A DNA stretch of 64,000 bases from Liriodendron chinense. Taxonomy: Eukaryota > Streptophyta > Magnoliopsida > Magnoliales > Magnoliaceae. The stretch covers positions 434,001 through 498,000 of the forward strand of contig PVNU02001893.1 of the NCBI GenBank assembly GCA_003013855.2, in the 5' to 3' direction. Below the pieces are notes generated by a model, which saw only the letters and a list, made by a program, of their open reading frames with translations, had not been told where the DNA came from and ran no database searches. The translations under genes were made by a program, and so were the position numbers. Each line of letters starts with the position of its first letter. Position 1 is the first letter of the stretch. This document shows positions 1 through 12,371 of this stretch, piece after piece.

Positions 1-790
1 GCACTCTTGGTTCATTTGGACAGTCCAATTCAACACATTTCATAAGCTACCATGCAAAAATCTCACTACTCATGTCAACCAATCCATCCTTGATGTCAAA
101 TCACCACTTGCTTTAAAAGCTCGGGCCATTAGAGGATGGCATATCAACATAGAGGGAGGCTCACTCACATCATAAATAGGCTCGACTTGTTTTCTTAGTC
201 CGTTGGCCGGACTTAATTTTCCTGGCCCTCGTGGGATAATATAAGTTTGGGCTTGATTTTCCTAACTCTTGTGAGAGGATTACTCTAAATTCAAACACAA
301 GACCTTCTGTTTTGATACCATGTCAAACTAATCATAGATTGCTCTCAAAGCTTGGGCCTTTTAAAAGATGGTACATCAATGCATATCAAGAGACTTTAAC
401 ACTTGATTTGACATTATTTTGTAGCCATACTTTTATCTCAAAATCCTTTTGAATAAGGACGGTTTATCATGCAATAGGTTTGACCCTTGGTCCTTCGCAT
501 TACCTTATGGGTTTGATGGTGCCCAAAAATCTCACACATTAGAATATCCAAGCTACCAACCTTGCAGGGTCATTTTTTTCCAGATTAAATTGGAATGTTG
601 ATGCATTCATAGTCTAAAAATAAAAAAAATAAAAAAACTTGAGGCACTCGAGTCAACTCAGCTCAATAAGATTTCACAAGATTTGAGGAAAATCCGATCT
701 GGTTATGACTCAGTCAAAACTTGAGAAAAGACTTGCTTTCATTTGAAAAAACTAGACAACTCAGGCATTATTTAATCATTTTAAATATCC
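1..790. other. Intergenic DNA with SINE-like fragment
   Basis: No gene is visible. Around 180-345 the minus strand reads a phrase like a Pol III-transcribed SINE head: ACATGGTATCAAAACAG near 312-328, followed by GTGTTTGAATTTAG near 283-296, resembling decayed A and B boxes. A phrase on 'gct..ggcc..gatgg..atcaa' occurs twice (about 115-145 and 348-380), suggesting a duplicated piece. The SINE reading is tentative. Confidence 0.3.
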
Positions 791-795
791 ATAAC

Positions 796-2754
796 TGTTA
801 GTGCACTTTTCTGTGGCATACTAGTGCACCTTGTTTGTTAATCACTTACGTCAGTAAGTCTAGAGTCGGTTGAGCCCAATGAAGACGAAGACCGAAGACT
901 CAAGACGGACCGGCTGCATCAAGGAAGAAGATTCAGGTATATGTGATGCCTTGGTGCCTTAACCTTGACCAAAACCCTACCCCTTTGTATCTTTGATGAC
1001 CTTGACCTTATTAGAAATCCTTTAGGCATCATAGATAGGCCCTAGGTGTTCCATTTGTATACCCAAACCTTGGCCATAATGAATTTGCTGGAACATGAGA
1101 AGATTTAGCACATTTAGATGGGATCCAGGCTGGTCCGACCGGTCAAGACCGGTCGGCCAGCAACTTTGCTGCATATGGAAATGACAGCCGACCGGTCAAG
1201 ACCGGTCGGCCTTCACAAGAGAAGGGAAACAGCAAGGTGGGCTGACCGGTCATGACCGGTCGGCCAGTTGTGGCATCCTACATTGTGCAACCATCCAGCA
1301 AGGGAGACCGACTGGTCATGACCGGTCGGCCTGGCTCATTCAGGGCTGTCCAGCAAGGTGGTCCGACCGGTCATGACCGGTCGGCCAGTATATTGGCCCT
1401 GTGCACTTGATGTACTTCAGCAGAAGTGTCCGACCGGTCATGACCGGTCGGGATAGGTCGGCTTGTAGCCGTTTTATGCCCGTTTTCTGACCGTTGGGGC
1501 TCTATTTCCCTACATATAGAGCTCTGATTTTGGGCATTGTTAGAGGGATTTTTGAGGAAGGAAAGCCACCATTGAAGGAGTTCTTTTGAGGCTTATTCCT
1601 TGACCTATGGAAGGCATCTTCCTTGTGCTTTAACACAAGATTAAGAGCATTCCAAGCTCATGAAGAAGATGACCTTCATCCCCTCTTGATCTCTAGAGTT
1701 AGGAAGCTTCTTGATTGGCATATCCTTGTCCTAAACTCGAAGATGAGATCGTTGTAGGTAAGAGACTCTAGGCAACCCATTCCCACTAAGTTGTAGAGCT
1801 CTTAAACCTATCCTCCTAGCACCTTGGGCATTTCAAGGCATCACATGCAAGGTGTTTGATCGAATGTGGCTGAGGCATTGGCGACGCAACGGCGGCACGA
1901 TCGAGGGAGCAAAGGGAAGCTGATTGAAGCACGGGAGAGCGGAGATCAAGCAACCCAATCCGGCGCTAAACAAGGGGCTCATCCGACAAGTAGGTTGTCT
2001 TATTTGAGAGTCCATTTTAGAGTTTGTTTTCGAACTCGACCTAGGGACGTTAGTCGTTCCTTGGCCCGTCAGCCGGGCCTAAACTAAGTCTCCAAGGGGG
2101 AGCCTCCGACACGGGAGTAAACGTGCGAATAGGTTGAGAGTTAGCCTATGTCTAAAACTCCGGATACGGTTGAGAGGTGAACCGATAAAACCTCCGTGTA
2201 AAGGTTGAGAGGTGAACCTCATTTAAAACCTCCGATAGTGAATGCCGGTGTGCTCAAAGGGGTTGAGTACTTGAACCGGGAGTGGAGTAGACACGTAGTC
2301 GAACCACTATACATCCTTGTGTTTGCGATTGTACTTGAGCACATTTATATCTTTGCATTGTTAGTTTAATTGCTTAATTATGAATGCTTGATAGGAATGC
2401 ATGCTAGGCACTCTATAGGCATCCTCACACAAGATGTATCTTCACTACTTGTGTAGACTTGAGCTCATTGATCCACTCTCATAAGTCTACACAAGATACA
2501 TAGGTTAGGAGCTTGATTATCTGATTCCTTTATGTACTTATGCATACTTGACTAGGATTGCTTATTGCTTTACTCTTGCTAGTCTTTTGTTTGGACCCAC
2601 CAAGGCTTGGAAGCCGAGGTGTTCTTGCTTACAAAGCTTATTTTATTGAATTGCTTAAGTAGGCGAAAAGAATTTGAAAAAGGTCCATATCACCCCCTCT
2701 AGGTCCTTAGACATATCTCCGAGTATCTCTACAAGCGGTAAAACCGCAATTTCA
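796..2754 (+). mobile_element. Solo LTR of a large LTR retrotransposon (1,959 bp)
   Basis: The element begins TGTTAGTGCAC and ends CGCAATTTCA, so it has the TG...CA ends of an LTR. It is flanked by an exact 5-bp duplication ATAAC (791-795 and 2755-2759). No coding sequence, primer-binding site or second LTR adjoins it, so it is a solo LTR left by recombination between two LTRs. A CACCCCCTCTAGG phrase near the 3' end (2692-2704) is of a kind I recall from plant Copia elements of the Sirevirus/Maximus group. That family assignment is from memory and uncertain. Orientation follows that phrase. The LTR carries the palindromic array at 1135-1451. Confidence 0.85.
1135..1451. repeat. Six interspersed 22-bp palindromes in the solo LTR
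   Basis: Six copies start at 1135, 1188, 1242, 1308, 1363 and 1430. The best ones (1363, 1430) are perfect palindromes: the half-site CCGACCGGTCA is followed at once by its own reverse complement. Copies 1 and 2 have AA for AT at the centre; copy 3 starts CTGACC and copy 4 has ACTGG. Spacing is 53-67 bp and the spacers differ. The first five are followed by GGCC-type sequence. The position in the first third of the LTR suggests U3 regulatory repeats, which is inference. Confidence 0.85.
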
Positions 2755-2759
2755 ATAAC

Positions 2760-5035
2760 TACTGCAAAAAAAAAAAAAAAAAAGAGACTTACAATTAGTT
2801 TTCAAGTCAACTCAACCCAACCATGCTGTGAGTCGACTCAGTTAGGCTTTAAGTGAAATCAACTTCCCAGGTTACTAAACATTGTTGTTATTTTTCACAG
2901 CCTTTGCATTTGTAGGCCAAAGTTAGAAAACCTATGATTTTTTAATCAAGGCAAGGATAATTTTAGGGTGGGGCCCATCAACCGCTGGGCAATAGAACAG
3001 AAGTCTAAAATCTCTAGCTTACTGAACGATGGCCCCACTTGTCAGACAGAATCGACTCGGGTGATCTTAACCATCTGAACAGTGACTCTTTTATAATAAC
3101 TGTCCATCTACTAAGATGCCGATCACATGGCTACAATCGTCAAATCAAAGTGATTATTGTGATTCTAGCTATCTGTGGTGTGGTCCACCAGATGGACCAT
3201 CTAGTTTGATGGTTGGAACTCTTTTATATTAACTCATCAGGACTATAATTTTTTTATTGGATGTGGTTAGAATTAATGGATTAGCATGAATAATGGTTTC
3301 AACTAAATGGACTGCCTAGATTGATACAACATACTTTCATCCGATTACCATGAAAATTGGGTGTGCAGAATTTTCATCAATAGATGAATAGTTGCAGTTC
3401 TCGTGACATATGTACATGATCTAAGCCACCCACAAGGTGGGCCCCACTGAAAACATCTCCTAGCCAGAAAATCAGGCCTATTTAATTTCATCAGGCGGGC
3501 CATAGTCATGTGAAGAAAAAAAATGAATGGTTAGAAAGAAAACCATCAACCACCTGCATTCAACGACACACATTCCAACATCTAGGCCGCTTGTACGTAA
3601 TTTGGATTATGCAATTTATAATTTCTTAAAATTTTTGACAAAGAGTCAATGGTCAGGATCACTCAATTACTTCATATATGGTGATAGATGCCATTATGTG
3701 GGGATGCACCAGATCAATATACCAACCAATATAGTCATGTCTACAATATCATTGATTTGGTGGGACATGCCACTCTGATGTCCATTGTTCTAAATCAAAC
3801 TGTATTGCTTTTGTAAAGCTGCTAAAGAACAAAACAAGTCAGGCATCAACTAATAAAATTCACAATGTTTGCATGGACGTGATCACTCAATCACTTCACA
3901 TTTTGAGCTATGAAACTGCTATGTAATGGTCCATTAGATTAATGGTGCAAATCAGATTTGATGGTAAAATCTAGATTAATCTCTAGCCGTGTCTTTGATA
4001 TATCATTGAAAATTTCAAATGGCTTGCACCCCAAATAAAAATGAAAGAATGATAATTCCATAAGTAAGACATCAGTGGATTTGATGAAATAAAAGGCTAC
4101 AATGTGAATAATTTATATCGATAATATTAAAAAATAATTAACCATTTTACCAATATGTATTCTTAAATCTAATAGATTGATGTACTAACAATATGGATTG
4201 GTAGGCCTTGCAATGGTTGTCCTCGACAATCGAGTCAAAACTATTTAAGCTAATAGATCGATTGACTTGAACATGACACATTGGTTCAATTGTCGATGAC
4301 GTTCTAACATCTCATCATTGTCAGATTTAAACTCATTCTTTCATATCTAATTCTAGGATCGATTGTTGAATTAGTAATCTAATTGATAGATCGATGGGGA
4401 AGTTAATCATAGTGGGTGAAGAAGAATACATGGTACCCCTTGTGCCTTCAAATGCAAGACACTCAGGATGCTATAGTTGCATCGTTGTGTTGCAAGTTTG
4501 GCTTTTAGTTAGATTTTGCGTGCAACAATTTGATAACTGACTCTACGATACTGATATTGACACATTCACGATCCAATTTTAATCTTTAAATGCGCAAATT
4601 CAAGACTTGGTGATTCATGCCTTCATTCAAGACCAGGAGTTGTTTAACCAAAGTAAATGAAAATTGTATCGAAATAAATGGAGATTATATGAAAGAAAAT
4701 TCTCATTGATGCATCACATCTAAAAAAATAAGATGACAAAATTATATGATTTTATGGAAAAATGTTGAACCTCATGTACCCACAACTCGATGGCTTCCAT
4801 TGTCGTAGAAAAAAGCCTTTGCGAACGTCTTAAAATAGAAAATCGCAAGCTTCAAACTGTTCTTAGATGCGTGGTGCATGTGAAGGCTCTCAAATATGTT
4901 ACTACATTTTAAGCACATAGCTCCAAGTTTATTTGATTTTCTAATTTTATCAATGCAAAGAAGTTAATAATTAAATTATGCTACTTTCAAGAATACTAAG
5001 AAAATGACCTTGCTTTTTTCTTTTAGAAAACGAAA
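2760..5035. other. Intergenic stretch with no recognisable gene
   Basis: I see an A17 tract (about 2766-2782) and moderately AT-rich DNA with phrases such as GGTGGGCCCCAC (3437-3448) that also occur in MITEs of this window. No paired terminal repeats could be traced and no open frame resembles a known protein. Confidence 0.5.
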
Positions 5036-5039
5036 AATT

Positions 5040-5400
5040 TATTAATAGAGAAAGGGCTATATAAGAGGATGATCCTTTTTTTAGGAAATGAAAATTTTAT
5101 TCACAAATAAAGGGTTATACAAGAGAATGATCCATTCGAGTAAGCCCAAAGCACAAAAAACACCTCGAAATTGCCTATCATATACCCTTATAACAAGTGC
5201 AAATTGAGCGTTGGATTCTCTAATCTGACTCATGCTGAAATAATCCAAAAAGAGGTCTCTACATATGGAGCAAGGGAGATCAAACACCAAATAAAAGTTC
5301 ATCCCACCTTCGAATTCTCTGCCTAATCTAGCTAAGTCATCCACCACTCCATTCACTTCCCTCAAGAGATAAAGAATAATGAATCTAGTTATCCTCGTGG
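5040..5400 (-). mobile_element. LINE 3' end fragment (RNase H tail)
   Basis: Read on the minus strand, about 5370-5080 encodes REVNGVVDDLARLGRE followed by a tail ending PLFVNK. This matches the C-terminal part of the RNase H-like domain of plant L1-type LINEs (RExNxxADxLA). The sequence after it is duplicated: about 52 bp ending in GGATCAT(C/T)CT occurs at about 5024-5073 and again at 5081-5132. The 5' part of the LINE is absent, as usual for truncated insertions. Confidence 0.65.
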
Positions 5401-6188
5401 GAGAGTTTATTCAAGCCCACTACAAAAACTTTGGAGTTAGAGGAGTCCAATTACTTCAAATGTTAAGTTGTCTCCAATTCGATTCAGTTATATGATCATC
5501 CAATCACTTCAAATGTCGAGTTATCTCAAATTCAATTCAATTACCTTTGATCCCCCAAGCACTTCAAATATCGAGTTGTCGATTCAATTATCTGTAACTG
5601 TATATAAAAATAACATCTGAATGTGAACGAATTTTTAAACAATGTAAATCATATAAAATATGACGATAATTTAAATTCAGCAACATATTACTGTTAATAT
5701 ATTTGTTAATTAAGAAAAAATATATTATACATTTCTTTGTTCATTTAGAAAATGGAGAACACAATTCATACACCAAATAGATGGTTAACAAAATAAAAAT
5801 AAAAACTTTCAAAATAGTTAATATTAACTTTTAATTAAAAAAATACCCCACATCATATCTATAATCTTTTAGTTTAAGAGATTTTCAATACATGATAGTT
5901 CATAATGAGTTTTATCATATCAATTTTATTACTCATACAAGCTTAAGTCACAATAATATTACTTGAGTTGTAATGTTCCGATATTAGTTTTGAACCTCTC
6001 TAAGTTTAATATGCATTACACTTAAAACTTGAAAATAATAGTGGTAAAACCATAAACAAATATAATTAAAAGTAAAATGATTAAAGAAAATTATCATTGA
6101 TTAATAAATATTAAGAATATAATGTTTAATAATTTATACAATTTCCATGAGCATGTATTACCAATCCACTTTTGCCAATTACAATATG

Positions 6189-6221
<33 letters not shown>

Positions 6222-6515
6222 TATGATTCAAACTCCAGTAAATATAAGATAAAATCTAATATAACACGAAAATATTAAATGAAAATATACATTTAAGACA
6301 TATCGGTGCAGTTTACTCCAGTATATGTAGTTTACTCCAATATCACAATTATCTCCTACAACTTTCAATGCCCACATCCTAAAATAAATTGACAGAAAAT
6401 ATAAAATTAGATTATTTTTATAAATAACTACTTAATGAGGATATGTATGTTTAGGTAAACTAAAATCAATTATCAATTTTTCTGAAAATATTAAATGAAA
6501 ATATAATTTAAACCT

Positions 6516-6627
6516 TCTTCTTTTTTTTCTTTTTTTTTTTGGTTAGTGCACACGCCCTACTGTTAGTCACGACTCACACTGCAATATTAGTCACCCCTAC
6601 TTAGGAATTGATACCAAGATCTCAGTG
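6516..6627 (-). mobile_element. Short SINE-like insertion in unit 1
   Basis: On the minus strand the insert runs CACTGAGATCTTGGTATCAATTCC ... GTGCACTAACC and ends in an A-rich tail (T-rich at 6516-6540 on the plus strand). It is flanked by imperfect TTAAACCT / TTAAAACCT (6508-6515, 6628-6636), and unit 3 has the uninterrupted sequence at about 20683-20695. A close relative with a perfect 16-bp target duplication is at 49122-51142. TGGTATCAATTCC could be a decayed Pol III B box. The family is unnamed to me. Confidence 0.7.
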
Positions 6628-8203
6628 TTAAAACCTGATGTTTCTAATTGGGTACATATCTAAATGTTGCAATGGAAGATATAGCTGTAAATAATCTTGT
6701 GTTTAACCAATCAACTCTACTATAATGCTTGTATGAATGAGATAAACTCATATGAATAACATGAGTACATGACACATCTCATGTGTGTTTACACATTAAA
6801 TGTGTTTTAGCTACAACACAAATTAAGCGAAAGGGTATGTATTCTTCAGGACACAATTTAAAATGTGGGTACCTAAATTAAGCAAAAGGGCATGTATGCT
6901 TCATGGCACAATTTAAAATGTGGGTGCTTAGCTCAAAACTCAGCTGACTTAACCCGGCTCGGCAAGATTTTGAGCCAGGTCACCACAAAACTTGCTTGTG
7001 AGTGTAACTCATCGAGTCATCAAGACTTTGCTAGGTGACTAAGTTAACCCATAGCGACAAATGGTGACTCGATCTCAAATACGTCAAAAGGATAAGTAAG
7101 TGCAAACATGTGTGCATTAAAGCTCATTTACACTCCACACATGTGCCAGCACGGTACAGGGGGCACGATCCAATCCATCCATCAGGTTGGACCTTCTAAA
7201 TATTTACCCTAAAATAAATCTTGTCCACTCAGCATGTGGGGCCTAATATAACTATTTTGATGTTTATTATACTATAAATTTTTCAATCTAAAAATTATTA
7301 AATATAGAGTCAAATCAAGGATTCGGTTGAGTCACTCAACCCGAGTTGAGTGGACTTTTTTGAACCGTGGCACAAAATCCTTTAGCATTTTGAGGCTAAA
7401 TAACACAAATGAAAATCTTTTTAATTATATGAAATTTAAAATTTAAGTTATACAAGAGAGAAGCTATTAAAATTATATTAAAATTGATGAAAATAATTAA
7501 GTATTAAAAATTAATTTAGTATAGCTTACACAGTGAATTAAGTATTTAAAATTAATTAAGTATACCTTACACAGTGGATTAAGTATTAAAAATTAACTGT
7601 CCAACACAACAAAATTACAGAATGAAGCTTGGTAATTCCACACACGTGCCATTGACATGAACTCACACATACCAATATGGAAAATGCTTGGGCGAAATCT
7701 GACCTTTACAAGAGCGGGATACACGGTTTAAATCATCAGGCCCTTTCAGACCTAGGTAGCCACAACAAATAAAACAGATAGACAGCCGAAAATTTTGGTT
7801 TTAACTGCATATTATCTATATTATGGCCCACCATTGCTGTCTAATGGCGTTATTTTTAAGCCAGAGGATGTAAAGAGCATAGCCCATGGCCCACCTGATG
7901 GAACACTCCTACATCCAACACGTGCCAATATCTAGATGGGGGACTAAAATCCTCCACAACATGGGTGTCATAAAACACCTAAGGAAGGGCCCACCATGTT
8001 ATATATGTAAAATCCACTTCGTTAATCAGGTTTCTACTATCCATGTTAGGACCCAAGGTAAAAAATCAGCTAGATCGACAACTCAGATAAGGACACACCA
8101 AATGGAATAATGGGAATGGAATGCCAATGGAAGGTTTGTGTGTGGGACCACCATCAAACCCGTTCATTCATCGGGTGGAAAGATAAGATAAAAAACTGAC
8201 TTG

Positions 8204-8374
8204 ATGCAAAATTCAAGCAGGCCACACAGTGAACTTGGCGATTTTGGGAGCTCCCATTTTATGCAAAATTCAAGCAGGCCACACAGTGAACTTGGCGATT
8301 TTGGGAGCTCCCATTTTCTGCAAAATTCAAGCAGGCCACACAGTGAACTTGGCGATTTTGGGAACTCCCATTTT
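8204..8374. repeat. 57-bp tandem triplication at the end of unit 1
   Basis: Three near-identical 57-bp copies start at 8204, 8261 and 8318 (TGCAAAATTCAAGCAGGCC...GGGAGCTCCCATTTT). Units 4 and 5 have only one copy of the phrase (about 41375 and 45260). Since 57 is a multiple of three, the array stays open in several frames and produces apparent repetitive ORFs that are not genes. Confidence 0.9.
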
Positions 8375-8395
8375 ATTCCAAGTTATCTGTGACTA

Positions 8396-9546
8396 CATTA
8401 TCTATTATAATATTATTTCCATGTGAGAGAATTTTTAAATAGTGTAAATCTTGTGAAGTATCACAATAATTTAATTTTAGTACTATATTGATGTATATGT
8501 TAATTTAGGGAAAATATATTATGTGTTTCTTTGTTCATTTAGCAAATGGAGAACATAATTTACTTATTAGAAAGATAGTTAGCAAAATAAAAAATAAAAT
8601 TTTAAATGAGTTAATATTAATGTTTAATTAAAAATACATTAAATCATATCCATTATCATTTAGTTAATGAGATCTTTGATACATGATAGTTGATGGTTCA
8701 CAACGAGTTTTATCATAATAATTGTACTACTCAAACTTAAGTCACTATAATAATAATACATGAGTTGCAATATACCCTTATTAGTTTTGGACCTCCGTTA
8801 AGTTTAATATACATTAAACTTGTAAATGAAAGTGGCAAACCATAAAAGAATATAATAATTAATTGAAAAATGAGAAAAGAAAATTATCATTAATTAATAA
8901 ATATTAAAACAAGATAAATATTTTTACAATTTTTCAAGAGAATATAATTGCCAATCCGCATTTCCTAATTATAGTCTTTAGAAAAACTATAATTTCAATA
9001 AATATAAAATAAAATTCCATATTTCATGAAAATATTTAATGAAATATATATATTTAAGAGAATATCCGTTGTATCTTGCCTACTAGTCTAGCTGGAAGAT
9101 GCCTAGGCTTGCGTGTTGCATGATTAACAAAAATAAGAGAGAAAGAATAATCGTTACTCCAATATTTGCAGTTTTCCTCCAATATCTCAATTATCTCCTA
9201 TGACTTTGCAGTTTTCCTCCAATATCTCCTACAACTTTTTTTCCATACCTATATCCTTAAAATGAATAGACAGAAAATATGAAATTAAGTTACTTTTACA
9301 AATGACTATTTATTATTATGCATATGTTTATTTATGCAAATTGAAATCAATTATCTAATTTATCTTAAGAAAATTGTAATAAAAACTTATAACCTACAAT
9401 GAATTCCTCTTAAGAAAATTGTAATAAAAGCAATACCTAACCTTGTGTGAAATCTATCAAGTTTATTCTAATGCTTGTGTGGCCTGCCTTTGCAGGCAAC
9501 TTGTATGAATGACATGAGTACATGACACATCTAATGCATGTTACAT
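8396..9546 (+). repeat. Long tandem unit, copy 2, left part
   Basis: Continues directly from unit 1 with the TTTTTAAATAGTGTAAATC block. It matches unit 5 (41490-43176) closely, except that unit 5 has a solo LTR inserted at 42055. It is cut at GTTAA (9547-9551) by the Copia element and resumes at 17432. Confidence 0.8.
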
Positions 9547-9551
9547 GTTAA

Positions 9552-10018
9552 TGTAAGACTCCATTAGGTGGGCCACACATGATCACCGGTTTTGATCATG
9601 ACCGTTGGATTATTCAGATTGAGCGATTCAATGGGCCCCACTATAGTTGTGATCATTATAAATAGGTTTGGGGCGGGATACTTGAACCATGTTCCATATA
9701 CGTGGTTATTAAGCCTGATATGGAAACCTACGGTGTGGAGACCCTAGAGGAGAGAAGTGTGATGGGTAAGCTTCTCTGGCCCTCTTTCCTATAAATATAC
9801 GTCTTGGTCCCCTCACCAACACACAAGAGAAAACCCTAGTCCCCATTGAGAGGTTCTCCTAAAGGTGTAAGGTGTGGAAGACCAAGAGTTCTTCTCGGCA
9901 ACACGGCGGCATCGGGAATGTCTTCCCAATCAGGTATGGCTTTCAGATTACAGTATGGAATCTCCATTATTCGATGCATAGACGATCCGATTATTCCGCA
10001 TTATGTATAAGTTCTATA
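9552..10018 (+). repeat. 5' LTR of the Copia element
   Basis: Begins TGTAAGACTCC and ends TTCTATA, where the 3' LTR has TTCTACA, so the canonical terminal CA has mutated to TA here. Two TATA-like boxes, TATAAATA, lie at about 9657-9664 and 9790-9797. The second, near the middle of the LTR and followed by a C-rich leader, is the more likely promoter. The phrase TCAGATTACAGTATGG to the end is shared with the 3' LTR. Confidence 0.95.
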
Positions 10019-10032
10019 GTTGGTATCAGAGC
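10019..10032 (+). promoter_or_regulatory. Primer-binding site, initiator tRNA-Met
   Basis: TGGTATCAGAGC at 10021-10032, two bases after the LTR, is complementary to the 3' end of plant initiator methionine tRNA, the usual primer of plant Copia reverse transcription. Confidence 0.9.
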
Positions 10033-12371
10033 CTCCTATGCATGAATATGGTAGATTCTAAATCTTTACAATTTCCTGCTACCATCTTTCACGCCACATA
10101 TCTGCCATGCTTGTGGATTGGCGTGTAGCCCTGTGGTCATGTATTGTAGCCTTGTTGCTAAGGAATCGTATAGTGGAAAACCTTATTATAGGCAACTTCC
10201 TTGCTGATTGTACAATGATCTAGATGGCCATGGAGATCTCACCAGACCATTGCCATCATAGGCCATGATTTCTCTCTGCAACCGCCATTCTAGGCAACCA
10301 TGAAAATCCAGATTTGATCGGGCCATTGTCGGCTGTCATGGATCGATTCAGACCACATGAAACCCTTTAATCAGTCATGATTTCGGATCCCGATCGGCGA
10401 TCGTCACCGTTGCTAATAGCCTTGGCAATGTTTCTGTCAATTAAAAAGGGGAAAATCCTATTTCCAGCATCTGTATGTAATTAGGCCCATCGCATTGACG
10501 GAAGATGATCGCAGCCATTATTTTCGATTTAAAAAAAAAATGGAAGCGATCTCGTCGACCAGGGAGATCGGCAGCTGCGATCATCACCCATGGCTGCCGA
10601 TCATCGTTTTGCGCCGCTCCAGTCGCAATGGCTAACGGCCTCGACACCGTTGCCCATCCTCATTTACGAACCGACAGCGATCAGAACCCTCCGCTGGAAA
10701 CCCACCTCTGTATGGCAGATGAGGAAGGAAGGAGGCAGATCATGATCCGGACGGTGATCTCCTTCTCCGTTAGTCCATCTCTCGTACGGCAGCCGGATCT
10801 GGCAAACGGCTGCGCTGGAAGTCAGCGGTCTTCACCGCTGATGGAGATTCGAGGGAGGAAGAGGGCTCGGATTGCTGCTGATGGCAGGATGTGTTGGCGG
10901 CAGCTGCTACTGCACAGGAGCTGTGGAAGATGAAAGCCGGCCGCCTCTGCTCACCTTCTTCTTCAGCTATGAAAACCGCTGCCATTGTTGCGCCACGGAA
11001 GCAAGCCGGCGGCTGGTGGAGGATTCCTGCTGTGGAGCCTTGAGGCGGCTAGGGTTTCGTACACGCAATTTCAGAATAAAATCGACAGCAGCGTGATTTT
11101 GGGCGTTGCTCTTTTTTTTATAGTTATGATGGGATTGGGCTACGGGCTGGGCCTTGGTCCAGTCCAGTGGACAGGCCCAGCAGGTCCAGTCCATTAGGCT
11201 AGGCCCACCAGGCCTAGTCCAGTAGGATAGGCCCGATAGGCCCAGTTAAATGATTCAGGCCTATTTTTTTAGCATCATCCATTTATTGGGCCTGGTTTCG
11301 GCCCATTTGTTAGATCTAATTGGGTCACATACATGGGCTGATTTCATCTTACCTTTAAGGCCAAGTTATAGGTCCATTTAAGCCTTGTTAAGCCTCAATT
11401 TCAGCATCTCATTTGATGTTCATCCTGGGTCCAACCTTGGGGCCTAATATTACTTTATTTCTTTGGACCTTGTGTGCCCTGCTTCACTTTATTTGGGCCC
11501 ATTGCCCAAAATGACTCTAACCATTGAAATATTTATACTTGGGCCATCCTTTCAGTGCAAATAAAACCTAAATTGTGTGTATTGATGGTTGGTGAGTTTC
11601 ACTTGTTAGATAGACCAAGTAATTTAATATACATGGTTATATCTATTTAGCTTTGATTTGGCCTAAAATAGGGCCATTATCCATATGTTTAAGGCTGATA
11701 TTTAGTTGTTGACCATTAAGTATTCAATCCAACCATCACTTTAGAATATGTTTGTGTATACGAGCGGTCAACATCAGCCATATTTTAGGCCAAATCAGAA
11801 TTTCTGCAGTATGGTTCATTGTGGGCAGAACCATGTAGCAATCCTTGGGTCTGGAAGTGGGGATTGGAGCCTATTGTGTTAGCCACCAAAGTGACCTCAA
11901 TTGGCAACGATTTGTACTTCTAGACTTCTGTACTTGGAATTCAGTGACCCTCCATTATAAGATTGCATTCAGTTGCGTTCATATTCAGGCGAGCGGTGGT
12001 CAGAACAAAGAAGTATCATCGCTTGACTGGGTGTGAGCGGGATGAAGTGATTGGTGATGGTGATATAGGTATGAGAGATTCATTTCACCCAAAGGTGATG
12101 GACGTCTTAGATTTATTTCACTAGCATTAATCAGCTTCATGTTCAGTAGAGCCTCCTGTATGTTACAATTTCGCCCAAAGGAGGAATCGTGATGATACGC
12201 TGGGCTCTTGCCAGATTTTGATGATTATGGCCCATCATCATTCTGGGTCATTTAATTGAAGGCCCAAATCAATCGAATGAACATACATGCATGATATTTG
12301 TGGTTTATGTTTATGCATTGTTATATGGGACTTATTTATTAATGTGAGTTTTATGCTTTGAATGTCTAGCT
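10033..12371 (+). other. Copia leader region of unusual length
   Basis: About 2.3 kb separate the primer site from the gag start. The part 10440-11100 is GC-richer than the rest, with open stretches on both strands (for example 10505-10933 plus and 10967-11194 minus) that resemble no family I know. 11130-11245 is a degenerate string built from GGCCCAGCAGG/AGTCCA. At 12171-12190 the phrase GCCCAAAGGAGGAAT looks like a polypurine tract. The region may hold packaging signals or captured DNA; the sequence does not decide. Confidence 0.6.

Larger units (their letters stand above)
5400..8395 (+). repeat. Long AT-rich tandem unit, copy 1
   Basis: This is the first of five copies of a noncoding unit of about 2.8-3 kb. 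Its landmarks recur in the same order in the other copies: a TTAAACARTGTAAATC block (about 5634), CTCCAATATCTCAATTATCTCC (about 6335), TAAATGTTGCAATGGAAG (about 6661), AGATTTTGAGCCAGGTCACC (about 6966), CTTTAGCATTTTGAGGCTAA (about 7380), a GATGG/GGCCCACC section (about 7780-7990) and an end at GGGAGCTCCCATTTT. The next unit starts directly after it. No coding sequence was found. A SINE (6516-6627) and a 57-bp triplication (8204-8374) are private to this copy. Confidence 0.75.

Noticed and set aside
1135..1451. CRISPR-like array of 22-bp repeats with unique spacers
   Set aside because: Spacing is irregular (53-67 bp), the repeats are palindromic and lie within an LTR with a target duplication in a plant genome.
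8201..8426. Repetitive small proteins in two frames
   Set aside because: Produced by a 57-bp noncoding triplication; sister units have one copy without an open frame.
10505..11197. Several open frames in the Copia leader
   Set aside because: Overlapping on both strands, no recognisable domain; likely chance in a GC-rich stretch.
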